Shown here piece by piece: positions 44,721 through 56,674 of a stretch of DNA of 64,000 nucleotides. Positions within the stretch are counted from its first letter, which is position 1. Each line of letters begins with the position of its first letter. A program made the position numbers and the translations under genes. The DNA is from Lytechinus variegatus (taxonomy: Eukaryota > Echinodermata > Echinoidea > Temnopleuroida > Toxopneustidae): contig NC_054750.1 of assembly GCF_018143015.1 (NCBI RefSeq), positions 1,283,501-1,347,500 of the forward strand. The letters are read 5' to 3'. The notes beneath the pieces are model-generated. The model did no database searches. It saw only the letters and a list, made by a program, of their open reading frames with translations, and was not told the origin of the DNA.

Positions 44721-47699
44721 AGCAGACTAATTGACGTCATCGCTTTCTTGGAATACGTGACATCATCTCAGCTTGGAAAATATGGGTCATTCCTAGCATA
44801 TTCACCGCAAGATGGCGCTAGACCTCACAAAAGCACGATAGCAAACACAGTCATTGATCAAGCCTCCCGTCGCTCGCTTGCTCTGCATGCACTTTCTCTC
44901 CACAATAATCAGAACAAAAGATCGTGATATACCAACGGTGAATAATCCATTAGCGATTGTCCAGGGTCTTCGCTGAAACAACAAAGCAATTTTCATTAGT
45001 GGACATAGAAGTTCGGAAATGTCTTAATTCCCCCAAAATTACTATCTCTCTCTCTTTCTTTCTTTCTTTTTTTACAGATTTATCCCATCTTTGTGGTTTC
45101 CCTCCATTTTCTTGGCTCGAGACCTGTAGAATTAATGAGGTAATGATCATATTGTTGGAAGGCCTCGGCAAAATGCAACATATAACAATGGTATCACGAC
45201 ATGGGTAATTGGATGGATTATATTGCATTGTGAACATTTGTTCTTAATTAAGTCGATCTTCTGTTGAATAAATAATAAGGAAATGGCATGAACAGAGTAT
45301 CTTGCCAAAATGAAGAGAGTGGAATACCAAAAAACAGATGGAAGAATGAATTAATATATCCAGATGTTTATCCAGAGTCGCAGTGTGAAAGAAAATATGA
45401 CTTTGTGAAGGTAAGCTGTAAAAATATGACGGGTCTCGTCTTACGTTGTGATCACCAGGGCCTGAGACTCGAGGGTGGACCGTTGAGGTCTCGGATCCTT
45501 TGTGCTAAAAACGAAACTATATGGGCTCAATATGCTTCGATCTAAATATGGTCAGCATTGACTCAACAAGCATTCCTCCTCACAGTGCATTGTTTAAATG
45601 GTACCAGACAATTTGTGTATGTGTACTTACAAACAAAGAAGAAATCGTTTTTGTATAATCATTCATACGGGATTCTTTTTTTTAAATGAGTGCACGCGTT
45701 GGTATGAATAATCTATAACGCATTTTCATTAATTTGATGCAAGATGAAATAAAAATGTATATAAAATTGCCTAGGTCAAGGGCCGTGTCGGGAATCGAAT
45801 CTCGGACTATACGATTATTCACATAGAGATTGATTGCAAGTGTTAAGCTATACCAGTTACCAGATGATTTTTTAGACCTCCATGATGAATATAAGTCGTT
45901 ACATTTCATGTTCATGTGCACAACTACTGATAAAATTGGTTAGACATTATCTTGATGATATATAACATTTGTAATATCTATAAAATAAATACAAAAAAGT
46001 AGGCCTACTGCATGCATGTACATCTCATTTTAAAACGGAAATCAACCCATTTGAGTGGTATATAATACTCATGTATAAAATGTGATAAAAACCACGTCTT
46101 GTATCATGAAGAATGCATCACAATCTCTACTCCTTGGAGACAAAGAATCCATAAGAAAATAAGATAGTAACGATGATTACAATATGGATTCATTTGAAAC
46201 TTCAACGGATGATACCAATGTATATTCCACTGCTCCATGAAAAAAATTATTACAATTCATCTTTAAAAGTAAAACTTGCCTTCAGTTCAACAGGGCTTTT
46301 ATGTAAAATATCATTTATCTATTGGACATTTCCAAATAAAAGTGTCATCCTCCCGTTATGTGCGCCTCACTCTTGTAACTGCAAAGCACATGGATTTTTA
46401 TATACGTAATAAATCAGTGACAAAATAGCTATAAGGTGCAAAAAAATACAATAATATATCATGAAAATATTTTTGATGGTCTTTGAGTGTACTGTCTGAT
46501 CTAAAAAAATAAATCTAGGAAATCCGGCATTCCTATTCTCATTGAGATCACTTATAAGTTCGATAAACATAACAAAATTATTTTTCGTTTCTCTTTGCTT
46601 ATAATTGTTTAAGATTGTTTTTTTCTCTGCACTAGACAACTCCAGTTAAGAAATTTTCTAAAATAAAAACGTCGACTTTCTAAGAAATGTGATGATTATA
46701 ATCCTGCATAAATCTTTGATTGCCAAACAGATGTGTTATTGATCTACCTATAGATGTTGCTTAAACATGACAATGATGCGACTTTATTTTTGTAACCTTA
46801 ATAGACTTATTTAGTGTTGATAAATATGTGACCGACTCCACAGTTGTCTAAATAAAAGTTGTCCGAAATTCTGGTACATTTCATACCATTATTTGGTCAG
46901 ACCTAACCAACATTTATCTGATCGGAACTTAATCTATAACTTATTCTATGGTTATTTTTTTATCAATCATTACAAGAGTGTACTTGTAAGATTAGGTCAC
47001 AGCCTAAGTAACATCCGACCCTTAACCATGGACCATTGTAAATTTGTTGTATAGGTCAATGTTTCAACTAACTATTCTTTATGTTATTATAAAAAATAAT
47101 ATATCTCGAGGTGAATAACCATCTTTTAAATTACATACCAGGTGATGAAGCATAATACACACAGCTTCAAGATGCATTTTTGTGGTGACTATTCTAATAA
47201 TTATAAATATACATGATATACTTGCCATATTATATTCCGGCATGATTACTCAATAGCGAAATATAAAAGGACCATTAATTGCACAAGAAGTACGAAATTG
47301 ACCTGATATGCTCATAATTATACAACATAGATCTCCACACGTTCTGAATGCACATTTCACTTATATAAATGGCGCCTCGTTGAAAGATTTCAGTACATAT
47401 ACCATGCGAAAAGCTTACCTTCAATTTGTACGTGTTCATCTCCTAGTGGTAAAGCTCGACCCGGCTTCCAAAAAGAGAGGGGCTCCCACTACATCCTCAC
47501 ACCAATAGGTCTCACATTCGTGTGCCGGTCGCGTGCCAGTCCTGACCATAACAGGGGGTTATTAACGAGAAAACGGGGTACCGGGATAGATAAAAGGGAC
47601 AAAGAACTGTTCCCAACAAAGCCCGGTTTATCTCAGTCCAGCAGCTGGTTATTTTTTTCCCTTCCTACTCGACCCGCATCCTTCTCGTAGTAGGCGATA
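44721..47699. other. Intergenic, nothing recognised
   Basis: No exon with family resemblance. A (CTTT)n-like patch at 45045-45075. A T-arm-like word on the minus strand near 45785-45805 lacks the rest of a tRNA. Confidence 0.5.
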
Positions 47700-47835
47700 C
47701 ACACATGCGCGAAAAGGCGACACACACATTTTCCCCGTGCATCCTTTGTGTGCGCCAGGGGTGTGCGTATGTGCGAGTGTTGTGTGCGTGTGTGTGTGTG
47801 ACGTGTGTTTTTGTGTGTGGGGAGAGCGAGCGAGC
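47700..47835 (+). repeat. (TG)n-rich tract
   Basis: ACACACATGCG, then GTGTGCG and TGTGTGTGTGTG repeats. Mixed TG/CG dinucleotide sequence, a potential Z-DNA former. Confidence 0.75.
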
Positions 47836-49139
47836 ATCAATTTTCAAGCCGGATATTCACGATTTTTTAATCAGCATTTCCTTCTTCTTGTCCCTCATTT
47901 TTAATTGCGAATGATATGAAAGACTTGATTTCCTCCACGATTAATCAAAATTAGCATGGTTTTCGTCGTATTCTACAAATGCCTTTAGCTCCCTTGGCAA
48001 GAGGAATACTTGGGGTGCATTTATAATGCAGTAGAAATGTTGGCGTGTGTGTTTACATTTTCGACTCTCCGTTCGCGTGCCTCTTGACGATGACGTCACA
48101 CTGACGTCGGGGTGCCTGGACAACGCTCGAAATAGCATAAGACGTGAAAAGAAAAATATCGCGACTTTATGTTCGAGGTATAAAAATACATTTTGACACG
48201 TTAAAGGCATCAAAGTTGATAGACTTTTTGTGGGGAATATAACACTTACATGTATTGCACTTACATTAGCATGTTGCAAATTCAAAGGACGACAATAGGT
48301 CGGAGGCAGGCTCATCTGCTTGGAAGGGAAGTCATCCCTGTCATGCTTGTATGTGTCGAGATGCACACACATCTTTGTAACGTGGATGGTCTGAAATTGA
48401 ATTTTCACCTGTCAGTGTTCCATGTTTCTCCCATTATGATAGGATTTCGAACTATAATGCATTTCTTGAGAAATCATGGGTGGATTTGATGATAAAGCCT
48501 ATCATCAAGAGTGCATCTCAGTTCTCATTGATAAGCCGAGGCCTAATCACGTACATGTATATGGGTGGTGGGGGAGGGTGGGAGAAGGGGGTGTCTGAAT
48601 TTAGGTTGACTGGTCTGAAGAGTGGGCTGATGCCCGGTGCTCTTTAACACAGTAAATAAAGACGTCTTCCAGATCGCTTTATCACGACGAATGAGAGGTA
48701 GAAAGATTATTGAGAAGTACAAGAAAGGGTGCAATAAAGGCGTATATATAATGGTCCAGAAATAGCCCGGTATTTTCGAGGAAATGTTTGTGTGTCCTAC
48801 TTGGCATTTCTTGTCCACGGTCCGAATTGTATATGGAGATAAAGCCACACGACTCCTTCGCTCTTCTACATTTCAATCATTTCGATAAACTTTCGAGGTG
48901 GACCCGTTTTGGGGATGGATGGGTTTATGGTTTATTCTCTGCTGCACGTATGTTTAGGCTAATAAGGGAATACTGCGCTATCACGATTTTACGTCCATAC
49001 CAAAGAGATCATCACATGACAAGTAAACATGTTGTTTGTAGTTTATGATGCTTATGATGTGAGATGATGTTATGATGTATTTTTGTGTTAAATGGTGTTT
49101 GTTTATTTGCAGGACGCAATAAAAAAACACTTTTTCAAA
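47836..49139. other. Intergenic, nothing recognised
   Basis: An ORF of 155 codons on the minus strand (48408-47941) has no family resemblance and ordinary AT composition. No gene supported. Confidence 0.45.
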
Positions 49140-49164
49140 ACTGAACAGGCCAACCCCGCACTAT

Positions 49165-49265
49165 AAAATAAAAAAACATAACAAATAAATAAAGGAATAA
49201 ATAAATAAATGAATGAATAAATAAATAAATAAATAAATAGATAAATAAATAAATAAATAAATAAA
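49165..49265 (+). repeat. (AAAT)n microsatellite
   Basis: AAATAAATAAAT tetranucleotide array of about 100 bp with a few GAATG interruptions. Confidence 0.9.
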
Positions 49266-50217
49266 ATTGGGGGCCTGGGAACGCTTTTGGAAGGAAAAAG
49301 ACACACAAAAAATGATTTTTCCCTTTAAAATGAAAGTAACTTTGGTGTCAGCAACAATGTGAAAAGCAAAAAAAAGTTTTCGTTTGAAAATAAAGGTGAT
49401 TCAATCGAAAATAGAAAAGCCACCCTTTTTCTCTGTAAATCTCAACTTGATTTATATTCAACAATTGATTGAGGGATACCTACTGGTCTGCTTCCTGCGT
49501 GATCATCATTGATAATAACCGTAACACGGATATGAAAACAAAACTGATGTTTGTCCAAAAGTTACTTGACTCGAGAGTAAATATTGGTATCTCTTTGTTC
49601 CTTTACTTGGTCTAGTAGTCCATCTTTACTTTGTTTTTGTTGTTTTTAACTTCAAGAGAAATGCAAACACAGTTGTACAGTAACTATCGTCGTTTATAAT
49701 CATAATTATGACCTAGTCCTACTCTGATGTAAAAATGTCAATTCAATGGATTAAAGTATTTAATGTGTGCAATAAAAAAAGCATTGTGACATCATTGGGG
49801 TCAATCGGTCAGGAATTTCAAAGAATAATTCATTTCTCTCATTGGATTGGCACCCCCCCCCCTCCCCCTTGTCTGCCAGCCAATATTTCTATTATACTCC
49901 CCCCCCAAAAAAAAAAAAAAAAAATCCCATTCTTAGAATGATTTTACTCAAAATCATTAAAGGTTGAATGAAGATGATGGACACATGATTTATTACTATT
50001 TCATACAATATGTAATTTTCACTATTGTGTTGAATTTGCTGAGAATAGACCCCCCCCCCCCCCCCCCTTACTGAAATCATGTTCTGGTAAATTGTTGTAT
50101 ATAATCCTCTGTTGTAAGAAAAGGAGGTCGTGTCATGTAGTGCTCTTAATTTCGACGGTTGAGGGCGCAGTCACGTGTCTCAAGAAGATGTGTAAATATT
50201 CTGAGGTAAGACCATTG
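49266..50217. other. Intergenic, nothing recognised
   Basis: AT-rich with C8-C17 runs near 49852 and 50050 and an A18-like run near 49907. No genes. Confidence 0.5.
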
Positions 50218-50219
50218 TA

Positions 50220-51038
50220 CAGTGCGTCCCAGAATAAACGAAACCGAGATTCAGCGATCATTTATCATAACTTAGTCATAAATAGAATAGATAAATGACC
50301 TACCAATTTAAAGCTTAGAATCTCCTCTTTCATCTGATATTACTTAGCTTATTTCTTATTCACGCATGAGTGAGCAAAAACAATTTGAAGAAAGGATACC
50401 AAAAACTCATTTGGCGAGGGGTATCTGGGTTTCAAAAAGAAAACCACATTTCTGAAAAGTTCAATATCTGCTCTTTATTTGGTACCCCAAATACAGAAAA
50501 TGGTCAAGAAATAAAAAAGTTCTGGTCATTTGAAATAAGGCTTGTATTTCCATAATTTCATGAGATAAACGTATTTTCACCGGTTTCCCACAGAAGCTTT
50601 CGCATGGTGAACAAAAGATTTAATGCATGGCTGATCGTCAACAAAACGGAGTGTTGAGTGAGTTTGAAAGCCAGCCTGGAGAACCTCTTCATTTTATGAA
50701 ATTATTGAAATTCAAGCCTTATTTCAAATGACCAGAACTTTGTTATTTCTTGACCATTTTCTGTAATTTAGGTATCAAATTAAAGAGGAGATATTGAACT
50801 TCTCAAAAATGTGGTTTTCTTTTTGAAACCCAGATAACCCCCGCCAAATGAGTTTTTGATATCCTTTCTTCAAATTGTATTTGCTCACTCATGCGTGAAT
50901 GAGAAATAATCTAAGTAATATCAGATGAAAGAGGAGATTCTAAGCTTTAAATTGGTAGGTCATTTGTCTATTTTATTTATGATTAAGTTATGATAAATGA
51001 TCGCTAAATCTCGGTTTCGTTTTTTCTGGGACGCACTG
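50220..51038. mobile_element. Tc1/mariner-like foldback element, 819 bp
   Basis: Termini CAGTGCGTCCCAGAATAAAC and TTTTTTCTGGGACGCACTG are inverted and bordered by TA on both sides (50218-50219, 51039-51040), the mariner target site. The inverted arms continue for about 330 bp each (for example GATCATTTATCATAACTTAG / TTAAGTTATGATAAATGATC). They leave a central spacer of about 130 bp. No transposase: a full-length hairpin-type MITE. Confidence 0.88.
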
Positions 51039-51397
51039 TATAGCTATCTCTATGGACAGGACTTACTATGTTGGTGAAAATATGTCGGACAAATATAAAT
51101 ACTGGAAAATTTTGACCAATGCATCTGTCATTATTACAAAAATCATTAATTGAATGATCTTGTAATAATGAAAATTTTGCTTGGAAATTATTTTGTAGTA
51201 ATGAGAATTACGTTGGTCAGTTTTTTTCAAACATGTACATTAATTTTGTTCGAAATATTTTACACCAATATAGTAATGAGTGAGTTTGTAATAATGACAA
51301 TTGCTGCATTGGTCATTTTTTTGGAATATTCATATCCGAGTTATCCGATATATTTGTCACCAACATAGTAAGTTCTATCTCAGAATGCACGATTTTA

Positions 51398-52011
51398 TTA
51401 AAGGTCAAGTCCACCTCAGAAAAATGTTGATTTGAATCAATAGAGAAAAATCAGACAAGCACAATGCTGAAAATTTCATCAAAATCGGATGTAAAATAAG
51501 AAAGTTATGACATTTCAAAGTTTCGCTTATTTCAAACAAAATAGTCATAATTATGAACGAGCCAGTTACATCCAAATGAGGGAGATGATGATGTCACTCA
51601 CTATTTCTTGTGTTTTTTACTGTTTGAATTATACAATAATTCAATTTTTACGAATTTGATGATTAGGACCTCCTTGCCTGAAGCACAAAATGTTAAAATA
51701 ATGGAATTTCACGTGTTCAGGGAGGAATGAAACTTCATTTCACACGGCAATGATGAGAAAATAAAAATATTTCATATAATAAGATACAAAAGAAATAGTG
51801 AGTGAGTAAGTGATGTGATATCATCAGTTTCCTCATTTGCATACCGACCGAGATGTGCATATAACTGTTTTTGTGAAATTAAGTGAAACTTTAATATGTC
51901 ATAACTTTCTTATTTTACATCCGATTTTGATGAAATTTTCAGTGTTATGCTTGTTGAATTTTTCTCCTTTTATTCAAATCAAGTTTTTGTTGGGGTGGAC
52001 TTGTCCTTTAG
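51398..52011. mobile_element. TTAA-type foldback element with AAGGTCAAGTCCACC termini
   Basis: TTAAAGGTCAAGTCCACCTC pairs with GTGGACTTGTCCTTTA. Inner arms such as ACATCCGATTTTGATGAAAT and its inverse, and CACTATTTCTTGTG with its inverse, give a long foldback. The right-hand TTAA has decayed to TTAG. Layout resembles the TTAA MITEs at 19478 and 62627 but the sequence differs. Confidence 0.75.
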
Positions 52012-52730
52012 GTATCCGTGTGTTTAAAGGAGAATAAGTGAAGAGGGAGGACATGAGTAGCGTTTTAACACTTTTCCTCCTAAAACTTTCACTCCAGCTT
52101 CTTAATTCATTCATTGTTGATAAATCCTAAAAGATGAGGCATTATAATGAAATTCTTATACTTCCAGTTTTCTGCAAATTTTCATTAAAAAATAATGTAT
52201 GGATTGTGCGGGGCATTTGGGGAAGGGGGGTGGGATAAAAAATGATAAGATAAAAATGATAACAACATCGAAAATTGGATTTTATCAAAGAAGCTGAACT
52301 CCGCCAATTATTTGGGGAACCAGTCATAAAAGAAATTGATATTTTTAAAAGGTAAAGGCATTAGTTAAGCACTTAAAACTGCATGAGTATCGAGATCAAT
52401 ACTGATTTGGAAAGTTTGTAAATAAATTAATGGGTATTTTGTAATTAAATGTTTTGTATTGCGGATGAATAACTATTTTATTACTGGATATCTTTGTAAT
52501 ATTAAGTATTATCTAATGAATTGCTTGTTATACATTCTGGAAATTTTTCATTCATGTAGCTTTTAGTCGCGACTTTTTTCACTAAACTAACTTGAAATGG
52601 AATCGAATAAAAAAAAAATCGTTTTGATGGGAATTTCCCTCAAAATAATATATGGTTTGATGATATAATACATTTTTTTTTGGGGGGGGGGTGTTGTGTA
52701 ACATTTCTCTGGTGTGGACATATATAGATT
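52012..52730. other. Intergenic, nothing recognised
   Basis: AT-rich, T9-G10 homopolymers near 52673-52690. Confidence 0.45.
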
Positions 52731-52772
52731 CCGGGCTGGTGTTAAGTCAACACCAGAGTTTTTGCAGTGTAT
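52731..52772. mobile_element. Fragment of the GGTGTTA-word MITE
   Basis: GGCTGGTGTTAAGTCAACAC followed by CAGAGTTTTTGCAGTGTA, the same right terminus as at 28905-28920. Confidence 0.5.
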
Positions 52773-52792
52773 AATATAGCAAGTTTTAGGCC

Positions 52793-52931
52793 GCATTGCA
52801 CGGGGCCCTGTAACAATCTATGCTATCCATTGGTATGGTATAAATAGCCAATCAAAATTAAGGATTTCATGGAAGTTATCATTGGATGGCAAAGATACCA
52901 TAATAGTAATTTCTTGTGCAACGGGGCCCTG
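52793..52931. mobile_element. Short foldback MITE with GGGGCC termini, copy 2
   Basis: TTGCACGGGGCCCTGTAAC pairs with TTGTGCAACGGGGCCCTGG. The internal TATCCATTGGTATGGTAT pairs with the ATCATTGGATGGCAAAGATA region. Related to 16391-16520. Confidence 0.62.
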
Positions 52932-53093
52932 GCACAGTAAACAATTCGTTGGGCCCTGGTTGGAATTAAGGGGATGAAGATCTGCATCATAGGACCACTC
53001 TTTTGTTTATTGAGATCTACATATCGCATGGTTAAATTCTATCAGGAGAGGGCGGAATACATTATATTGACCTGCCGTCGTACGTACATTTTT

Positions 53094-53927
53094 GAAGGCG
53101 GGGTAAGTTGTGACACTTATTGCATTTTGCATGTGAGAAATGATATGACTAATAATATTGTAGTACCTTGCCTTTAAATTTGATTCTTGAGAAATATTTG
53201 TCACCTATATATAACTTTCCACCCCCACACTGAAAGTCATTGTGACCTTAAAAAAAAAAACGATGTCAAATGCCTCAACTTGCCCCATCTGTGGGGTAAG
53301 TTGTGCCACCTTCTGGGGTAAGTTGAGCCACTAAAACTATCTACAAAATGTATGCGGGAAGAACCGGCATGTCATTTTTTTTATTCAAAGTCTTTTCACT
53401 TGCTAATTTTCTATAGATATTAACATCCTCTAAAAGTAAAAGAACTGACATGTGAATTTGCTCCGTTCTGCCTGCATATCGATGGCTCTTTAATTTTTTT
53501 TTCATTATCAATATATTATCATACATTACCATAAGAATTACCATGGCTCAACTTGCCCCATGTTGGCTGGCACAAACTACCCCAGTCCGAAGTTAATGCT
53601 ATAGGCACATATTTCGTATGCATCCATCATGTAAAAGACTATGACTAGAACAGTAGAACGAGAATCCATGCCTGGACTAACAATATTGTTCTTATTTCTT
53701 TATTATATTCAAAGACGTGTGTGGGTTGAAAGCACTGATTTATTTCACACCATTTTTTAAAAACTTTTTTGACTGAAATTTGTATTTTCCCTCTAAAAAT
53801 ACTCTTTGTTTCAAAATTGAAAACAATGGGTCGTCAATACATGACAACACCACAATGTCTGACTCATTCATTATTAGCCTGGGGGTGGTGGCTCAAATTG
53901 CCCCTATGCTCAACTTACCCCGCCTTC
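53094..53927. mobile_element. Element C: transposon-like unit with scattered GGGGTAAGTTGTGCCAC words
   Basis: Perfect 17-bp inverted termini GAAGGCGGGGTAAGTTG (53094-53110) and CAACTTACCCCGCCTTC (53911-53927). The word GGGGTAAGTTG[TA]G[CA]CAC occurs in direct orientation at 53100, 53293 and 53315. It is inverted, with one or more changes, at 53272, 53544, 53568, 53889 and in the right terminus. The terminus is itself a copy of the internal word. No ORF of note and no secure target duplication. Class unknown. Confidence 0.68.
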
Positions 53928-54313
53928 CCCTGCTCATTGCATATTCGGTAAATGATATCTATGTTAAAGGAAAACAAAGCATTCCATGGAATATCTTGGT
54001 TTTTTTATTACAAGATAACGAAGATGGGTCCGGGTTACTATGAGTTGGTTGTTCTGACAACATTTTTCCAAATGTTCTTCTCTGAATCAGCAGGCAGAAA
54101 TCATAGTCCCTATATTGAATTTTGGACGTAAAACCTGGTTTATTTTCAATTCTTCTAATGCCAACTCGTCTGCTATCATTATTTTGGTCTACCATCATGT
54201 CGTCGTCATGATATAATTGCTCATTCTTCCACTCACCTTTTCGTCGAATAACCAGTTGGTCCAATAGCCATTTCATTGTACAAAATAAATGAAAATGAAG
54301 GAGATATTATACT
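53928..54313. other. Intergenic, nothing recognised
   Basis: AT-rich; no gene or repeat recognised. Confidence 0.45.
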
Positions 54314-54453
54314 AGTCTGCTATGCAGACTCTGAATGGCTGGTATGTTGGAATCTCAGGTTTGCGAAGCCACAATAGACCTAGTCTGCTATGCAGACTCG
54401 TTGAATCAGCTGTGATACACACACACTGAAGATGTGGGTCTACATTTGTAGAC
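54314..54453. repeat. Three short perfect hairpins
   Basis: AGTCTGCTATGCAGACT occurs at 54314-54330 and again at 54382-54398 (7-bp stems, TAT loop). A third, different hairpin GTCTACATTTGTAGAC lies at 54438-54453. They precede the minisatellite at 54461. Confidence 0.8.
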
Positions 54454-54460
54454 TAATATT

Positions 54461-54617
54461 ACACCAAGTGGTTATGAGACGAAATTGTCATAGACGAAAT
54501 GGAGATTAAACGAAGTGATGATTAGACCAAATGGTTATTGGACCAAATGGTTGTTAGACGAAATGTTGGACGGAATGGCATTAGACTAAATGAAAGTAGA
54601 ACATGTGGTATGTGGAC
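54461..54617 (+). repeat. Degenerate 15-16-bp minisatellite (GACGAAATGGTTATTA)
   Basis: About ten consecutive units of consensus GAC[CG]AAATGG..ATTA, each starting GAC or a close variant, with units of 12-16 bp. Non-coding. Confidence 0.8.
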
Positions 54618-54879
54618 GAGTAGGGAGTATTGGTCAACACCCTCTCTTTTGTCTATAGGCATCGGAAACGTCTCATTTTATTGAGATCATCTCCTTATTT
54701 TCACAAAATTACCTTTTCTATATTTTGTCCCCACATTATTAAGAGTTTGTGTCCGGTCATTTTATTCACTCAATTCTTAAAGTTATCTTTTCTCACTCTT
54801 ATTTATTTTTTAACAGAAACTTATGTGTGCTGTTCATATTTTTGCACTGTACTTATGTGTTGTTCATAATAAATAAAAT

Positions 54880-54970
54880 CTTCCTTCCTTTCTTTTCTTT
54901 TTTTCTTTCTTTCTTCCTTCCTAATTTCTTTCTTTTTTTCCTTCCTTCCTTCCTTCCTTTCTCTCTTTTT
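54880..54970 (+). repeat. (CTTT/CCTT)n microsatellite
   Basis: TTCCTTCCTTTC arrays of about 90 bp. Confidence 0.88.
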
Positions 54971-55047
54971 AAAAAATATTTTTCCCGACGAGATCGCTGA
55001 TATACAGACGATATCCAAAGTAGGGAGGGGTGTCTCATCCCCCTTTC

Positions 55048-55219
55048 AGGGGCCTTGGAACGGGGGGGGGGGGGGGCTGGGTCTTCAGCGCCCCACTTTT
55101 TTCCAAACCGTGTACAAAAATGTAAAAATGACCATATGTTTGTGATTGTTAGCATGGTCTGCCGCGCCCCCACTTTTGGCTCAGCCCCCCACTTTGAAAA
55201 CCGTTCCGCGGCCGCTGCC
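55048..55219. mobile_element. Possible short MITE with GGAACGG/CCGTTCC ends
   Basis: GGGGCCTTGGAACGGGG pairs loosely with CCGTTCCGCGGCCG. The words CGCCCCACTTTT, CCCCCACTTTTGG and CCCCCCACTTTG repeat between them. A C/G-rich island in AT-rich sequence. Confidence 0.4.
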
Positions 55220-55225
55220 TTTTAG

Positions 55226-56439
55226 CGACAGCCCTGAACATGATTCTCAGCGGAGGCATTTTTTAAAACCTTTTATTTAGAAAGGATGACAGCTGGCATG
55301 ACTATAAAAAGTGTTAGAAAGTGACTCTCTGCCCCTCTCTGCATCTCATAGAAATTAAGGCCTCTATACTTATATCAAAAACTTTTGAAAATTCAGCTCG
55401 CTTTTGCATTACTTATCAAGGTCTCATGAATACCTATAATGAACTTGTTTGTGAAAATGAAAAGCATTTCAGCCCATTAGTCATTCGAAATACCCCCTCC
55501 CCAACCCGAATTTGGTCCCTTTGATCGAATAAAGACGTAAGGAGGGGGGGGGGGGGGTAATATTACACCCCGTCTGACAAAAAATGACTCACATGTGATT
55601 GGTTTTCCCTTGGATAAACCAGCCACGTGCTTCAGTGTCGATTGGCCTTTGCAAAACGTAAACAATGACAGAGTTACGATTAGCGCTTCGATGGTACTTA
55701 TATTCTTTGTCAAAGACCCTATAAGTATTCTGAAACCTTTCCTCGTTAACCCCCATATTTTTTCCCAAACAGTAAACATTTTCAGCTTCCTTGTTAGATT
55801 TACAAAAAATATTCCAAATAATAGAGACAATTGTTTCAGAAAATAAGGTGGAAATAGAAGGAACAGTGGGGCAGATAACTTCATGAATAGAAAATCTGAA
55901 TACGAAATTAAGATATACAGTATAAGGAATTCAATAATGTCTCATACATAGTAGGCCTATTCGTTTGGAACTAGGCCTATTAATGAGCCAAGTCCAAAGT
56001 AGGAACTGTTGAGGCATATGAGGTTGGGCCATGATTTATAAACTCTTAAAATTACATGTTTTAGTTTAAAATTTTAATAGGCCTAATTGTGTTGATTTTT
56101 TTTTTTACAAATTTCACCGAATATCCTTGAATCCAATTCGATTCAGCTTAAAAATTGCCAGCTCAATTTAAATCATGAATCTATCATCAAATTTGAATTT
56201 GAAAAAAAAAACCCATAGATTTGTTGGCATGCTTCACGTTTGCTTTCTCACAAATTTTACAAAAATATTGTATGGTTTAAAAAAAAGTAAGCACCCCCTT
56301 AATTTCTTTGGTAATTATACCATTGGTCGTTGATCCTTCGCACTCATTAATAATGCGCGAAAATTGAGAGGGAGGGGATGGGGGCACAACTACTTCTTGT
56401 GAATATTGCAAAGCGACTATTTTTAAAGACTAAATCCAC
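55226..56439. other. Intergenic, nothing recognised
   Basis: AT-rich; G-run near 55541-55555. No gene recognised left of the STK11 promoter. Confidence 0.5.
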
Positions 56440-56582
56440 TCGATATGCCGCGCGCGCTCGGCCCAATGACCTTCGACCGTCGACCTTTTTCTCGCGAGCC
56501 TGGGAAAGTCACGTGACTGCGTGAAGTTATAAACAACATGGCGATGCGTGACTGTGTATGCAGTTTGTAGAAGTTATCGTTC
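56440..56582 (+). promoter_or_regulatory. STK11: Probable STK11 core promoter
   Basis: A short CpG-rich island (GCCGCGCGCGCTCGG) in AT-rich surroundings. It contains TCTCGCGAG (56490-56498, nine of ten bases of the BANP-type element), the palindromic E-box GTCACGTGAC (56508-56517, USF/TFE-type), and CAACATGGCG (56534-56543, YY1-type). No TATA box. The arrangement is typical of a housekeeping gene. The sites are named by consensus only. Confidence 0.6.
56538..56570 (+). CDS. STK11 leader uORF 1 (10 codons)
   Basis: ATG GCG ATG ... TAG encodes MAMRDCVCSL. It overlaps the YY1-like site, so it is translated only if transcription starts upstream of about 56535. Confidence 0.3.
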   Translation: MAMRDCVCSL

Positions 56583-56654
56583 ATGGAAGTCACTGTTGCA
56601 GATCCCCAAATGTATCTCGGAATTGCTCTGATTTGCTGTGTTCTTAATCCTTGA
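56583..56654 (+). CDS. STK11 leader uORF 2 (23 codons)
   Basis: Starts TTCATGG and encodes [19 protein letters not shown] onward, stopping 20 bp before the main ATG in another frame. It may reduce initiation at the main ATG. Confidence 0.35.
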   Translation: MEVTVADPQMYLGIALICCVLNP

Positions 56655-56674
56655 GGACACCGCCGTGCGATAAG

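Noticed and set aside
45777..45810. tRNA T-arm-like sequence on the minus strand
   Set aside because: No A box, anticodon arm or acceptor stem could be matched; probably a SINE remnant or chance.
47941..48408. Minus-strand ORF of 155 codons
   Set aside because: No recognisable domain, no supporting splice or promoter signals; composition like the surrounding non-coding DNA.
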